Assembly (NCBI RefSeq): GCF_002250055.1
Contig: NZ_CP018866.1
Span: 3,650,501 to 3,714,500 of the forward strand
Direction: 5' to 3'
Origin: Sutcliffiella cohnii
GTDB taxonomy: Bacteria > Bacillota > Bacilli > Bacillales > Bacillaceae_I
Length of the DNA: 64,000 bases
Positions 42,428 through 50,948 of the stretch are shown here, one piece after another; position 1 is the first letter of the stretch; each line of letters opens with the position of its first letter. The notes beneath the pieces were generated by a model. The model made no database searches, had not been told where the DNA came from, and was given only the letters and a program-made list of their open reading frames with translations. The position numbers and the translations under genes are program-made.

Positions 42428-43498
42428 ATGAAAAAACTTGTTGTTCTAGGAGGCGGTTATGGGGGAATGCGTCTTCTCCAACGCCTATTACCAAATCAAT
42501 TGCCTGACGATATAGAAATAACTTTAGTTGATCGAGCACCATATCATAGTTTAAAAACGGAATTTTATGCGCTCGCTGCAGGAACGATATCAGATCACCA
42601 TGTACGTGTTAACTTTCCTGAACATGCACGACTGTCTGTTAAATATGGAGAAGTTTCTAAAGTAGATATAGAGCATGAACAGGTTCTTTTTAATGACGGA
42701 TCCGTTCTTCCTTATAATTATATCGTTATCGGTTTAGGTTGCGAAGATAAATATCATGGTGTACCAGGTGCGGATGAGTTTACTTACAGTATTCAATCCA
42801 TTAATAAATCTCGTAAAACGTATCAGGCATTAAACGATTTAGGGCCAAATAAAGTCGTGGCAATTGTCGGAGCTGGATTAAGCGGGGTTGAATTAGCTAG
42901 TGAACTTCATGAAAGTCGTCCAGACTTACAAGTAAAATTATTTGATCGTGGGAACGTTGTATTATCTGCATTTCCAGCAAAACTAAGCAATTACGTACAA
43001 AATTGGTTTGAAACAAATGGGGTAGAAGTAATTAATTCTTCTAATATAACTCGTGTAGAACCGAATACACTATTTAATCACGATGAACCTATTCATTGTG
43101 ACGTTATTGTGTGGACTGCTGGGATCCAACCGAATAAAGTAGTACGGGATTTAGACGTTGAAAAAGATAGCCAAGGACGAGTGGTGTTAACGAAGCAGCA
43201 TAATGTACCTAATTACGAAAATGTTTACGTTGTTGGAGATTGTGCTAGTCTTCCGCACGCACCGAGCGCACAGTTAGCGGAAGGACAAGCGGAACAAATC
43301 GTTCAAGTGTTAGTTAAAAGATGGGCTGGTCAAGAGCCACCGAGTGAGTTCCCACCGATAAAATTAAAAGGGATCCTCGGTTCACTCGGGAAAAAGCATG
43401 GTTTTGGACTAGTTGCTGAACGTCCATTAACTGGTAGAATGGCTCGACTTTTAAAGTCTGGTGTTTTATGGATGTATAAATACCATAATGGAAACTAA
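42428..43498 (+). CDS. yutJ: NADH dehydrogenase-like FAD protein YutJ
   Basis: 356 residues. FAD motif KKLVVLGGGYGGMRLLQRL, NAD(P)H motif VVAIVGAGLSGVELASEL and second FAD motif NVYVVGDCASLPHAPSAQLAEGQ of type II NADH dehydrogenases. It is shorter than YumB by 50 residues at the C terminus, ending KSGVLWMYKYHNGN. Paralogous to yumB in this window. The ATG at 42428 follows AAAGGGG. The electron acceptor is unproven. A terminator follows. Confidence 0.9.
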   Translation: MKKLVVLGGGYGGMRLLQRLLPNQLPDDIEITLVDRAPYHSLKTEFYALAAGTISDHHVRVNFPEHARLSVKYGEVSKVDIEHEQVLFNDGSVLPYNYIVIGLGCEDKYHGVPGADEFTYSIQSINKSRKTYQALNDLGPNKVVAIVGAGLSGVELASELHESRPDLQVKLFDRGNVVLSAFPAKLSNYVQNWFETNGVEVINSSNITRVEPNTLFNHDEPIHCDVIVWTAGIQPNKVVRDLDVEKDSQGRVVLTKQHNVPNYENVYVVGDCASLPHAPSAQLAEGQAEQIVQVLVKRWAGQEPPSEFPPIKLKGILGSLGKKHGFGLVAERPLTGRMARLLKSGVLWMYKYHNGN

Positions 43499-43535
43499 TG
43501 TAGTTATTTTGTTTATTCGCTAGAAGGATAATAAA

Positions 43536-43567
43536 GAAAGAGAAGCTAATTAGCTTCTCTTTTTTCA
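43536..43567 (+). terminator. intrinsic terminator after yutJ
   Basis: AGAGAAGCTAATTAGCTTCTCTTTTTTC: perfect palindrome plus T run. Confidence 0.8.
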
Positions 43568-43628
43568 TCGTTTAGCGTACTATAAACTTTTATATTTTGT
43601 GGATAACTACTAACATTACTTACGTTAC

Positions 43629-43773
43629 GTCTAGCTCCGGCGCTTAGGCCCTATCAAACTTCCCTTATCCGAAGTACGATAAGTCAACATCGGCTCCTTC
43701 GTCGCCGTGTTTCCTTTATTCCAACCGTAACAGTCCAGTTTGTACGGGCCTGAACGAAGCGCCTGCGCTTTTG
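43629..43773 (-). repeat. solitary copy of the structured repeat seen at 55459-56256
   Basis: Reverse-complemented, begins AAAAGCGCAGGCGCTTCG and ends GCGCCGGAGCTAGACG. Terminal arms GGCGCTT...AGGCCC and GGGCCTAAGCGCC pair completely, and ATAAAGGAAACACGGCGA is shared with the array. It is almost identical to array unit 1 at the arms. It lies between yutJ and yuzD, about 50 bases after a terminator. Confidence 0.75.
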
Positions 43774-43777
43774 TTCT

Positions 43778-44098
43778 TTACGCTGGTGTATAACCGTACT
43801 TTTCCATTTCAGCATATACTGCCTTTAATTTCGGATTACCTTCGCCTACAATTTCTCCATTAATTACAACGACAGGATAAAACAAATCCTCTTCTACTAC
43901 TTTTTCGGCAAATTGTTTCTTCTCTTCTTCTGTCGGAGGGTTATAAATATCTATATACGAGATCGTAAACGGTTGTTTCGGAAATTTCCTTTCTACTGCT
44001 GCTTGTAACCATTCATACGTTTCTTTTGAGGAAGGTAAATTGACACAACTTGGACATAACACTTCTGCACCATAAACTTCAATTTCTATTTGCTTCAT
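43778..44098 (-). CDS. yuzD: YuzD family protein (DUF1462)
   Basis: 106 residues. KQIEIEVYGAEVLCPSCVNL has a CxxC at the position of a thioredoxin-like active site; SYIDIYNPPTEEEKKQFAEK and FYPVVVINGEIVGEG complete a thioredoxin-like fold. The start is taken as the ATG at 44098, with GGGGTGA upstream; a GTG three codons earlier overlaps that site. Divergent from the NifU-like yutI, which fits a role around Fe-S or thiol metabolism, but no function is known. Confidence 0.85.
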   Translation of the reverse strand: MKQIEIEVYGAEVLCPSCVNLPSSKETYEWLQAAVERKFPKQPFTISYIDIYNPPTEEEKKQFAEKVVEEDLFYPVVVINGEIVGEGNPKLKAVYAEMEKYGYTPA

Positions 44099-44321
44099 CC
44101 CACTCACCCCAACAATATTTATATATTTCTATTGTACCGTTTTTGTAATTAAAAGCATATACTAATGTTTAGGCAGCGTTGTTACCATACATTTAACTAG
44201 CCAAAAAACATATACAATGCCTAAAAAATTGCCCATTTCCAAAAACAGCTAGTGCTGTCCGATAGATTTTTTTCGTAATACCTTATATAATAAGAGTAAG
44301 AACGGGAAAGGAGCGATATAT

Positions 44322-44564
44322 ATGTCTACAGAAACGCAAGATATTATTCCTCAAGTACAAGAAGTGCTTGATAAATTACGTCCATTCCTTCTTCGTGACG
44401 GAGGAGATTGTGAATTAGTTGATGTGGAAGACGGCATCGTAAAACTACGTCTACTAGGTGCTTGCGGTAGCTGCCCAAGTTCAACAATCACATTAAAAGC
44501 TGGTATTGAACGTGCACTATTAGAAGAAGTACCTGGAGTAGTAGAAGTAGAGCAAGTATTCTAA
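44322..44564 (+). CDS. yutI: NifU C-terminal-like Fe-S scaffold YutI
   Basis: 80 residues, the Nfu domain alone. [25 protein letters not shown] is the canonical start of the domain and [16 protein letters not shown] holds the CxxC that binds a bridging [4Fe-4S] cluster in the dimer. Delivers clusters to targets such as aconitase or, in this context, perhaps LipA. AAAGGAG precedes the ATG at 44322 and a terminator follows. Confidence 0.95.
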   Translation: MSTETQDIIPQVQEVLDKLRPFLLRDGGDCELVDVEDGIVKLRLLGACGSCPSSTITLKAGIERALLEEVPGVVEVEQVF

Positions 44565-44579
44565 TTTACACCTACAATA

Positions 44580-44611
44580 CGAAAAACCGAGGATTTCTCC
44601 TCGGTTTTTTA
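44580..44611. terminator. terminator between yutI and the dehydrogenase gene
   Basis: AAAAACCGAGGA / TCCTCGGTTTTT, loop TTTC; bidirectional. Confidence 0.85.
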
Positions 44612-44614
44612 TTA

Positions 44615-45583
44615 TTAGTTCGGCAAAATACTTTTTACTTCTTTACCTGTTAATTTATCTTTTATATTTTTGCAACACAATTCCATCATTTCGGTTCTCG
44701 TTTCTACAGATGCACTTCCGATATGCGGGATAGCAACTACTTGCGGAAGTTCGAGTAGTGGGTGAGAATTGGAAATTGGCTCTTGATAAAAAACATCTAA
44801 ACCTGCCCCAGTGATATCACCATTTTTTAAAGCTTCCACTAAATCTTCCTCTACTACTACTTGACCGCGGCCGACATTTATAAAAATTGCGGAATTTTTC
44901 ATCATTTTAAATTGTTCTTTTCCAAATAAGTGTTTCGTTTCCTCTGTTAATGGTGTTAAACATACAATGTAATCAGACTTCTTCAGAAGCTCTTCTAACG
45001 ATTGATAAACAGCTCCTAATTCGGTTTCCGCTTCAGTATTTCTTGAACGGTTATGATATAAAATTTCCATATCAAACCCACTAGCTCGTTTTGCTACGGC
45101 TTGTCCTATTTTCCCCATTCCAACAATACCAATAGTTTTATGATGAACATCTGTACCTGCTAGTAGGAAAGGGCTCCAGCTATTCCATTTCCCTTCTTTT
45201 ATGTACTGAGCTCCTTCAACTATGCGTCTTGCTGTTGCAAGTAATAAGGAAAATGCTAAATCAGCCGTAGTGTCTGTTAAAACGTCAGGTGTATTTGTTA
45301 CGACAACCCCATTATTTGCTGCTGTATAAATATCGATATTGTCATATCCTACAGCTAAGTTAGCGACTATTTTTAAATTTGGAGCATTACTTAACAATTG
45401 TTCATCTACTTTATCCGATAACATTGTTAATAACGCATCTGCTTTTGCCGCTTCCTCTAATAGTACTTCTCTCGGTACTTGTACTTCTTCACTATCCCAC
45501 ATCTTTACTTCTGCAACATCCTCTAATGCCTGTACGATTTGAGTTGGTAATTTTCTCGTTATAAATACGTATGGTTTCTTCAT
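44615..45583 (-). CDS. D-isomer-specific 2-hydroxyacid dehydrogenase (glyoxylate/hydroxypyruvate reductase type)
   Basis: 322 residues. NAD-binding motif TIGIVGMGKIGQAVAKRASGF, catalytic Arg in INVGRGQVVVEEDLVEAL, Glu in LDVFYQEPISNSHPL and His in VAIPHIGSASVETR. The sequence VANLAVGYDNIDIYTAANNGV-VVTNTP is typical of glycerate dehydrogenase/glyoxylate reductase. The start MKKPYVFITRKLP at 45583 is preceded by AAAGGGG; an ATG at 45604 is possible. In B. subtilis yuxL and the thr operon stand here instead. Uses NAD(P)H; exact substrate undetermined. Confidence 0.88.
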   Translation of the reverse strand: MKKPYVFITRKLPTQIVQALEDVAEVKMWDSEEVQVPREVLLEEAAKADALLTMLSDKVDEQLLSNAPNLKIVANLAVGYDNIDIYTAANNGVVVTNTPDVLTDTTADLAFSLLLATARRIVEGAQYIKEGKWNSWSPFLLAGTDVHHKTIGIVGMGKIGQAVAKRASGFDMEILYHNRSRNTEAETELGAVYQSLEELLKKSDYIVCLTPLTEETKHLFGKEQFKMMKNSAIFINVGRGQVVVEEDLVEALKNGDITGAGLDVFYQEPISNSHPLLELPQVVAIPHIGSASVETRTEMMELCCKNIKDKLTGKEVKSILPN

Positions 45584-45784
45584 GAAGACGCCTACCCCTT
45601 TCATTATGTGAAAATAATTAATGTGAAACTAAATCGAAGTGTTAGCGTACGTTAGCTCCCACCCCAACATTATTTTCACTTGGATAGTTAGGATGGGAAT
45701 TTACGGACAATTACACTAATATAATATTAAACACCTAATCTAATAGTATCACATACTGTATAGAAAGTAGACGCTTTCTGCTTG

Positions 45785-46789
45785 TTAAATCCAATCCAAA
45801 ACTGGAATTTTTAAAGCTCTAGTTGGAACTTTTGATATATCAAAAAAGGAATGAAGAAAATGTTCATAATAATCCGAACGATTGAGCACTTCCTTTAAAT
45901 GGTCTTCATGAGCTCGTTTATTTCCTGTATGGCCAACAGTGTAATAATTTTCGATGCATTCTAAATAGTGGATTGGAAAAATTAGCCGTGCATACAATAA
46001 GCGCCATGAAAAACTAGATAGTCTTGCTACACTTTCATATTCCCGAATAAAATGTTGAACGGTATTTGGTATAGAGCGTGTACTCGTCATACATTCTGTT
46101 CGTATCCATTCCGCTAAATCACGGCTAGCATGATCCATCACCCAATCAATCGGCAATTTTGCATATTGTTGTTGTTGCCACGAATTTGTAGAAAATCGTT
46201 GATGACAAATTGCAGCAGCGTCAATCGGTTGTGGACGATCATCCATTTCAGCATCAACTAAATATTGAATGGCATTTTCCGCTAACCCTAAATAGTAAGG
46301 AAAAGATTCTACAAATAATTGATCAAACAAATCTGTTGGATTACTACGTACTTTTTGATAATAATAGCTTTCCATTTGGTCTATCCGCTTTTCCCATAAG
46401 CTCTTCCACTGACCAATTCGATTAATAGCCGTAACTTTCGCCGGATAGCTTCGACTACGTGTATGAAACGTCGCAAGGTCACTCCCTAACGGAAGGTTGC
46501 GTGTCGCCTCATTTTGATACGGTATTCGGAAGATCGCAATATTTTTCCCCTCTATTTCACAGCAAAATTCGTTCTGTTTATTTTTCACAAATGAGCTTAC
46601 GTAAATGTCCTTCTGACGGTGTATCATAAATTCGCTTAATGCTTGTAATTCTTTCAGTTCATCTTGTTCCAAATGACTTACAGGAGTGACTACGTATAAT
46701 ACACGATTTGCCCAAAAGGCATCGTAATATCGAAAGGAAATTTTTCGCTCCATTCTAATTCCATATTGATCATATATAGCATGTTTCAT
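45785..46789 (-). CDS. yutH: spore coat-associated protein YutH
   Basis: 334 residues of the CotS/YutH family, distantly related to aminoglycoside-phosphotransferase-like kinases. YDQYGIRMERKISFRYYDAFW and LATFHTRSRSYPAKVTAINRIGQWKSLWEKR belong to the kinase-like N-lobe and middle, while the catalytic HGD and DFD loops are poorly conserved (AICHQRFSTNSW...LPIDWVMDH), so activity is uncertain. The gene-order partners yutG and yutF are as in B. subtilis. Expected in the mother cell during coat formation. The ATG at 46789 is followed by a GGGAGGGAATAGG site upstream. Confidence 0.85.
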   Translation of the reverse strand: MKHAIYDQYGIRMERKISFRYYDAFWANRVLYVVTPVSHLEQDELKELQALSEFMIHRQKDIYVSSFVKNKQNEFCCEIEGKNIAIFRIPYQNEATRNLPLGSDLATFHTRSRSYPAKVTAINRIGQWKSLWEKRIDQMESYYYQKVRSNPTDLFDQLFVESFPYYLGLAENAIQYLVDAEMDDRPQPIDAAAICHQRFSTNSWQQQQYAKLPIDWVMDHASRDLAEWIRTECMTSTRSIPNTVQHFIREYESVARLSSFSWRLLYARLIFPIHYLECIENYYTVGHTGNKRAHEDHLKEVLNRSDYYEHFLHSFFDISKVPTRALKIPVLDWI

Positions 46790-47002
46790 CCTATTCCCTC
46801 CCCCTAACCTTATTTATATGTGTGAAAAATGTTAGAAATGAACTTCTTTAGGGAAAAGGTAAGAAGATAACTCTTCATAAATGAAAGAAGGAAAAAAGGA
46901 ATACAAAGTTGAATAAACTAAAGGAATGGGGAAATTATGAATAGAGAACTATTTATAGAGTACCTAGCAACTGATATATAAAAAGAGAGATAGGTGATTC
47001 GT

Positions 47003-47503
47003 TTGAAACCGCTAGAAAAAATGGATGAGGTTGAGAAAAAGGCTAGACAACTATTAGAAGAACGTGGTGTTACGTTAAACGATATTGCAGAGCTAGTACA
47101 TTATCTTCAATCTGCTTATCATGATGATTTACGCATGTCAGACTGTTTAGAAAATGTGGATCGCGTATTATCGAAAAGAGAAGTTCAAAACACGGTTATT
47201 ACTGGGATTGAACTAGACATTTTAGCAGAGCAAGGAAAACTTCAAGAGCCTCTTCAATCTATTTTAAAATCTGATGAAGGACTTTACGGTGTTGATGAAG
47301 TGCTAGCTCTTTCTATCGTTAACGTTTATGGATCCATCGGATTTACGAACTATGGGTATATCGATAAGAAAAAACCTGGTATTTTAAAAAGTTTAAATGA
47401 TAAAGATGGTGAAAAGTGTCATACGTTTTTAGACGACATTGTCGGTGCTATCGCTGCTGCAGCGTCTAGTCGCCTTGCCCATCGAGCAGCAAATACGGAG
47501 TGA
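47003..47503 (+). CDS. yutG: phosphatidylglycerophosphatase A-like protein YutG
   Basis: 166 residues. PgpA-like helical core: ARQLLEERGVTLNDIAELVHYLQ, NTVITGIELDILAEQGKL, SIVNVYGSIGFTNYGYIDK, GKCHTFLDDIVGAIAAAASSRLAHR, with the conserved KxG..xGxxHTFLDD motif. YutG removes phosphate from phosphatidylglycerophosphate or lies close to that reaction. It is soluble, unlike E. coli PgpA. The start is taken as the TTG at 47003, seven bases after AGGTG; a GTG at 46994 is the other choice. Confidence 0.85.
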   Translation: MKPLEKMDEVEKKARQLLEERGVTLNDIAELVHYLQSAYHDDLRMSDCLENVDRVLSKREVQNTVITGIELDILAEQGKLQEPLQSILKSDEGLYGVDEVLALSIVNVYGSIGFTNYGYIDKKKPGILKSLNDKDGEKCHTFLDDIVGAIAAAASSRLAHRAANTE

Positions 47504-47518
47504 ATTTTTATTAATAGA

Positions 47519-47553
47519 AAAAAGTTGGCTTCCAAAAGTGCGCCAACTTTTTT
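47519..47553. terminator. terminator between yutG and yutF
   Basis: AAAAAGTTGGC / GCCAACTTTTTT with a short loop; works for both genes. Confidence 0.8.
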
Positions 47554-47557
47554 CTTA

Positions 47558-48328
47558 TTATATTTTTTCCACCCACTCTTCTAACGAGGTAATTGTATAA
47601 GTAGGTTGCTCCTTATATGTTTCTAAATGGGCTTTCGTCGTAACACCTGTATGTACTAATAAAGTATCGATTCCAGCATTCATTCCTGCTTTAATATCGG
47701 TATTGTAATTATCACCAATCATAAGCACATCTTCTCTGTTTATCCCTAATACTTTTAATGCTTGTTCCATAATGATCTTTTCAGGCTTTCCGACAAATGT
47801 TGGCTTTGTTTCTGTTGAAACCGTTAGAACGGATGTTAAAGAACCATTTCCAGGTAACAATCCCCTTTCGGTAGGTATAGCAATATCACTATTCGTTGAA
47901 ATAAAGCGAGCTCCATTTCGAATGTTTAACGCCCCTAGCGCAAGCTTATCATACGTAATCGTTCGGTCGATACCACATACGACAGCATCTGCATCAGTTT
48001 CAACGATTTCAAATCCTTTCTCCATAAGTGCGGTTCGAATTCCTTCCTCCCCAATCACGTAAATTTTAGCGTTAGGGTTCCAATCATAAAGGTAATTTGC
48101 TGTTGCATTACTAGTAGTAAATACTTGTTCATCCGTTGTAGGAATATCAAAATTTCTCAGTTTTTCTGCGACTTGTTGAGGTGTCCTTGACGAATTATTC
48201 GTTACAAATAAGTAAGGTATATTTTCTTCCTTTAAACGTATGACGAAATCCTTCGCTTCATCTATTCGCTCTTTTCCACGGTACATTGTTCCATCTAAAT
48301 CAATTAAGTACCCAGCGTATTTTTTCAT
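47558..48328 (-). CDS. yutF: HAD-family sugar/nucleotide phosphatase YutF (NagD-like)
   Basis: 256 residues. HAD motif I YLIDLDGTMYRG, motif II FVTNNSS, motif III KPEKIIMEQAL and motif IV MIGDNYNTDIKAG; a C2 cap lies between, as in NagD/4-nitrophenylphosphatase. The family dephosphorylates sugar phosphates and nucleotides. Start ATG at 48328 after GGAGAGTGG; an ATG five codons upstream overlaps that site. Confidence 0.93.
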   Translation of the reverse strand: MKKYAGYLIDLDGTMYRGKERIDEAKDFVIRLKEENIPYLFVTNNSSRTPQQVAEKLRNFDIPTTDEQVFTTSNATANYLYDWNPNAKIYVIGEEGIRTALMEKGFEIVETDADAVVCGIDRTITYDKLALGALNIRNGARFISTNSDIAIPTERGLLPGNGSLTSVLTVSTETKPTFVGKPEKIIMEQALKVLGINREDVLMIGDNYNTDIKAGMNAGIDTLLVHTGVTTKAHLETYKEQPTYTITSLEEWVEKI

Positions 48329-48419
48329 TTTTCCACTCTCCATTATTTTGAATCATTCCTTATTGTAGCCAAAACAAATAACTTCCAACATTATTTAATA
48401 ACAGTAAAAATATAAGAAC

Positions 48420-48450
48420 AAAAAAGAAAACGCCTTCATCTAGGAAGGCA
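48420..48450 (-). terminator. intrinsic terminator of yutE
   Basis: GCCTTC / GAAGGC with loop ATCTAG; on the minus strand CGTTTTCTTTTTT follows. Confidence 0.65.
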
Positions 48451-48466
48451 AATTCGATCAATCATA

Positions 48467-48904
48467 TTAATTTTTAAATGCAGTAACTGGCCCTAACTCT
48501 TTCACTAAATAAGTTCTCGTGGAGTGACAAAAGCTTAATATTGTATCTTTATATGTTGTTAAAGTCGATAGCACCGTTGTATCATTAATTTCTAAATAAT
48601 CTTGTACTAACATTTTACGCAAACGAATGATTTCTTTTAAGTTATTAGCTTCTTGTGTGACTACTACTTTTTCATCCTCTAAAATATCAATAATATCTTC
48701 GTAGCTCCCAGGGTCACGCATAATAAAACCATCAATCATTGCATTACCTGTATCTAAAATTCCTTCTATACACGAAACGGCAATTCGTTCTAACGCTTTC
48801 TTTTCTATTTCCGTTTCCCATGAAGATTGATTTGAAAAGATCTCCATATTTTTTTCAATATATTGTAACGTTCTTTCAATTTTTTGGCGATCAACAAAGT
48901 ACAT
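48467..48904 (-). CDS. yutE: DUF86/HepT-like protein YutE
   Basis: 145 residues, all helical, of the HepT-like family. IVDRQKIERTLQYIEKNMEIF-like N terminus (the actual text is YFVDRQKIERTLQYIEKN) and the segment IIRLRKMLVQDYLEIND at about 100-116. In toxic HepT RNases this segment reads R-x4-6-HxY; here the His is Gln (VQDY), and no MNT nucleotidyltransferase gene is adjacent. It is therefore probably a domesticated relative without RNase activity. Position and neighbours agree with yutE of B. subtilis. Confidence 0.82.
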   Translation of the reverse strand: MYFVDRQKIERTLQYIEKNMEIFSNQSSWETEIEKKALERIAVSCIEGILDTGNAMIDGFIMRDPGSYEDIIDILEDEKVVVTQEANNLKEIIRLRKMLVQDYLEINDTTVLSTLTTYKDTILSFCHSTRTYLVKELGPVTAFKN

Positions 48905-49087
48905 AAACAGTACTCCTTTCTTTCCAAATAATATATGTAATAATAACTCCTTTTAGCTTATCACAAATTATAAAAGCTTTAAACAAGCTGTATTTTTTTT
49001 GGTTGAATCTATACTTTAATCTTTTTTGCAAATTACACACAAGCATTTATGCTATACTATGGGAGAATGAAGAGGAGGGAATTTATA

Positions 49088-49354
49088 ATGAGTGAACGTT
49101 TCTTTTTATATGACGATACAGTAAAAACAGATACCCGTTTTGTTAGCTTTATGGGCGAGAACACAAGGTTTGATTTAGCAATAGTAAAATCTGACCGTTA
49201 TTACGGAAAGTCGCTAGTTTTAAACATACAAGGAAATAAATTTGCCATTATTGGTCATGATGATTTAGACGAGCCTGGTTACATAGAACATGCTTTTAAC
49301 TTAAGTGAAGAAGATGCCGAGGAATTAAAATCTTTTCTATATGAAGTTGTTTAA
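49088..49354 (+). CDS. DUF3055 family protein
   Basis: 88 residues. MSERFFLYDDTVKTDTRFVSF followed by a small beta sheet (FDLAIVKSDRYYGKSLVLNI, FAIIGHDDLDE) and an acidic C-terminal helix (LSEEDAEELKSFLYEVV). This matches the DUF3055 (SAV4026-like) family, function unknown. AGAGGAGGG precedes the ATG at 49088; the frame reaches upstream to 49049 but without a site. The stop lies in its terminator. Confidence 0.82.
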   Translation: MSERFFLYDDTVKTDTRFVSFMGENTRFDLAIVKSDRYYGKSLVLNIQGNKFAIIGHDDLDEPGYIEHAFNLSEEDAEELKSFLYEVV

Positions 49355-49378
49355 GCCTACTTTTGTAGGTTTTTTTTC
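49352..49378 (+). terminator. intrinsic terminator
   Basis: AAGCCTAC, loop TTTT, GTAGGTTTTTTTT. Confidence 0.75.
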
Positions 49379-49430
49379 ATTCATTCGGAAATAATAAAGG
49401 AAAGTGCTTTGTAAAAGGAAGTGGAACGTA

Positions 49431-49718
49431 ATGAGTGATAAAGAAAAATATACCGACTTTTCTAATGTGGAAACGATGAAAAATTATTTAGCACCGGAAA
49501 CGTTACCTGAAGGTCCATACGGGTCTCCTCGGGGAAAAGATACTCCAGTAGAAAATAAAAGTACGCCTTGGAAAGAAGGACAACGTTATTATAGTGCGTT
49601 TAATTATGAAAATAAAACATTACACCAAGGCTTACCACGCCAAGACGTGTTAGCCCATCCGCCTCATGACGATCCGAATGAAAATGAACAGCCACCTTAC
49701 GAAAGTATTGATGACTGA
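49431..49718 (+). CDS. small polar cytosolic protein, conserved in bacilli
   Basis: 95 residues without hydrophobic helices, very rich in Pro, Asp, Glu and Asn (GPYGSPRGKDTPVENKSTPW, HPPHDDPNENEQPPYESIDD), probably largely disordered. AAAGGAAGTGG precedes the ATG at 49431. Similar short proteins occur near yutD in other Bacillus; the family name is not recalled. A terminator follows. Confidence 0.7.
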   Translation: MSDKEKYTDFSNVETMKNYLAPETLPEGPYGSPRGKDTPVENKSTPWKEGQRYYSAFNYENKTLHQGLPRQDVLAHPPHDDPNENEQPPYESIDD

Positions 49719-49725
49719 AATATGA

Positions 49726-49761
49726 AAACCCTATTCCACTTTTTGCTTATGGAATAGGGTT
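49726..49761. terminator. bidirectional terminator before yutD
   Basis: AAACCCTATTCCA / TGGAATAGGGTTT, 13-bp stem. Confidence 0.8.
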
Positions 49762-49766
49762 TACTG

Positions 49767-50048
49767 TTACACCTGTTTCTTTGTCCTTTTTGCAACAAAA
49801 TATGGACAACCGAAGTTGCAATACTCATATAGATAGTCAGAAAGCGTACTTATTTTCGTATCGTGTGTTGCTTTCGGGTTAGAGTCTTCGAAAAATCCCT
49901 TCAGTCTTAATTGGTTATATCCCCAATCACCTACGATATAATCGTACTTATTTAATAATTCAACGTATCTATTTTTAAAGGCCTCTTCATTAAAACCGTT
50001 GCGAAATTCTTCGATGACCTCATAACAATAATTACCAATACATATCAT
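49767..50048 (-). CDS. yutD: YutD family protein (DUF1027)
   Basis: 93 residues. MICIGNYCYEVIEEFRNGFN, YDYIVGDWGYNQLRLKGFFED and LSDYLYEYCNFGCPYFVAKR are hallmarks of DUF1027; the last contains the conserved CNFGCPYF cysteines. Function unknown, found across Firmicutes. The ATG at 50048 lies behind GGAGGAAGG; an ATG five codons upstream overlaps that site. Confidence 0.9.
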   Translation of the reverse strand: MICIGNYCYEVIEEFRNGFNEEAFKNRYVELLNKYDYIVGDWGYNQLRLKGFFEDSNPKATHDTKISTLSDYLYEYCNFGCPYFVAKRTKKQV

Positions 50049-50159
50049 AAAGCCTTCCTCCATTTCTTTCCTTACCTACATTATAGACGATTCTCCATGA
50101 ATTACTATGATAAAAACAAAAGTTTAATGGTGAAACTTATATATAAGGGGGTGTTTGCA

Positions 50160-50840
50160 TTGCGAAAAATGTTAACAGTGCTAAGTTTATGTGGAATCAC
50201 AGCTTTTTCAACTGCATGTCAAGCTGATCTATCACCGAATGAGCGAGCTGGAATGTTCCACGGTAATAACGGCGGAACAACGTTAAATGTGTATGATCGA
50301 AACGATTTAAACAACAATGCAACAAACGTGAACAATCAAAACAACGGTCGTCAGTTTGGGTATGTTCGTGAACAAAGAAATCCTAACGGTAATGTTAATG
50401 AGCAACTAGAAGGAATGCCGACAATGGATTACGAACAAACCGCTAACGCTATTAGTAAAATGCTAACTACTTTACCAAATATTTTAGACGTTGCTACTGT
50501 AGTAACGGATGAAGAAGTGTTAATTGCATACCAAACAGATAGTAATGACCGAAAGGACACTGCTGATATGGTTAGTAAATCAGCCCTTTCCGTCGTTCCA
50601 AGATATTATCACGTGTACGTTTCCGATAACCCACGAATGATACGCGAAATAGAACGATTTGGACTTTTAACAACCGATAGTCCAAACGTTGATGCGGTCC
50701 TTGAATATACGATTAAAGAGATGCTCGAATCTCCCCAAGGATATCAGTTGAACAAAGGTGAAAATGCAAATGGTGAATTCATCGGAGGAAACAACGATGA
50801 ATTAGATGAAAACTACAACCAAGATAATAATAATCGATAG
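50160..50840 (+). CDS. yutC: YhcN/YlaJ family sporulation lipoprotein YutC
   Basis: 226 residues from the TTG at 50160 (AAGGGGG eight bases before). Lipoprotein signal MRKMLTVLSLCGITAFSTAC after the start residue, lipobox STAC. An Asn-rich linker (NNATNVNNQNNGR) is followed by the YhcN/YlaJ domain: TANAISKMLTTLPNILDVATVVTDEEVLIAY, DMVSKSALSVVPRYYHVYVSD. Members are found in the forespore or spore inner membrane. Asn repeats also close the chain (NYNQDNNNR). A terminator follows. Confidence 0.87.
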   Translation: MRKMLTVLSLCGITAFSTACQADLSPNERAGMFHGNNGGTTLNVYDRNDLNNNATNVNNQNNGRQFGYVREQRNPNGNVNEQLEGMPTMDYEQTANAISKMLTTLPNILDVATVVTDEEVLIAYQTDSNDRKDTADMVSKSALSVVPRYYHVYVSDNPRMIREIERFGLLTTDSPNVDAVLEYTIKEMLESPQGYQLNKGENANGEFIGGNNDELDENYNQDNNNR

Positions 50841-50847
50841 TAAAACT

Positions 50848-50888
50848 AGACGGTACTTAACTTTTCGTGTTAGTGCCGTCTTTTTTTC
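50848..50888 (+). terminator. intrinsic terminator after yutC
   Basis: AGACGGTACTTAAC / GTTAGTGCCGTCT with minor mismatches and a T run. Confidence 0.75.
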
Positions 50889-50948
50889 AAAAAAATTCTC
50901 TTCCTCATCTATCTTCATTACGTTAAAGTAAAGATAGGAGGGATAGAG

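Noticed and set aside
46937..46981. A 14-codon ORF (ATG AAT AGA ... TAA) before yutG as a leader peptide
   Set aside because: No regulatory codons and no hairpin or terminator follow; it is probably chance.
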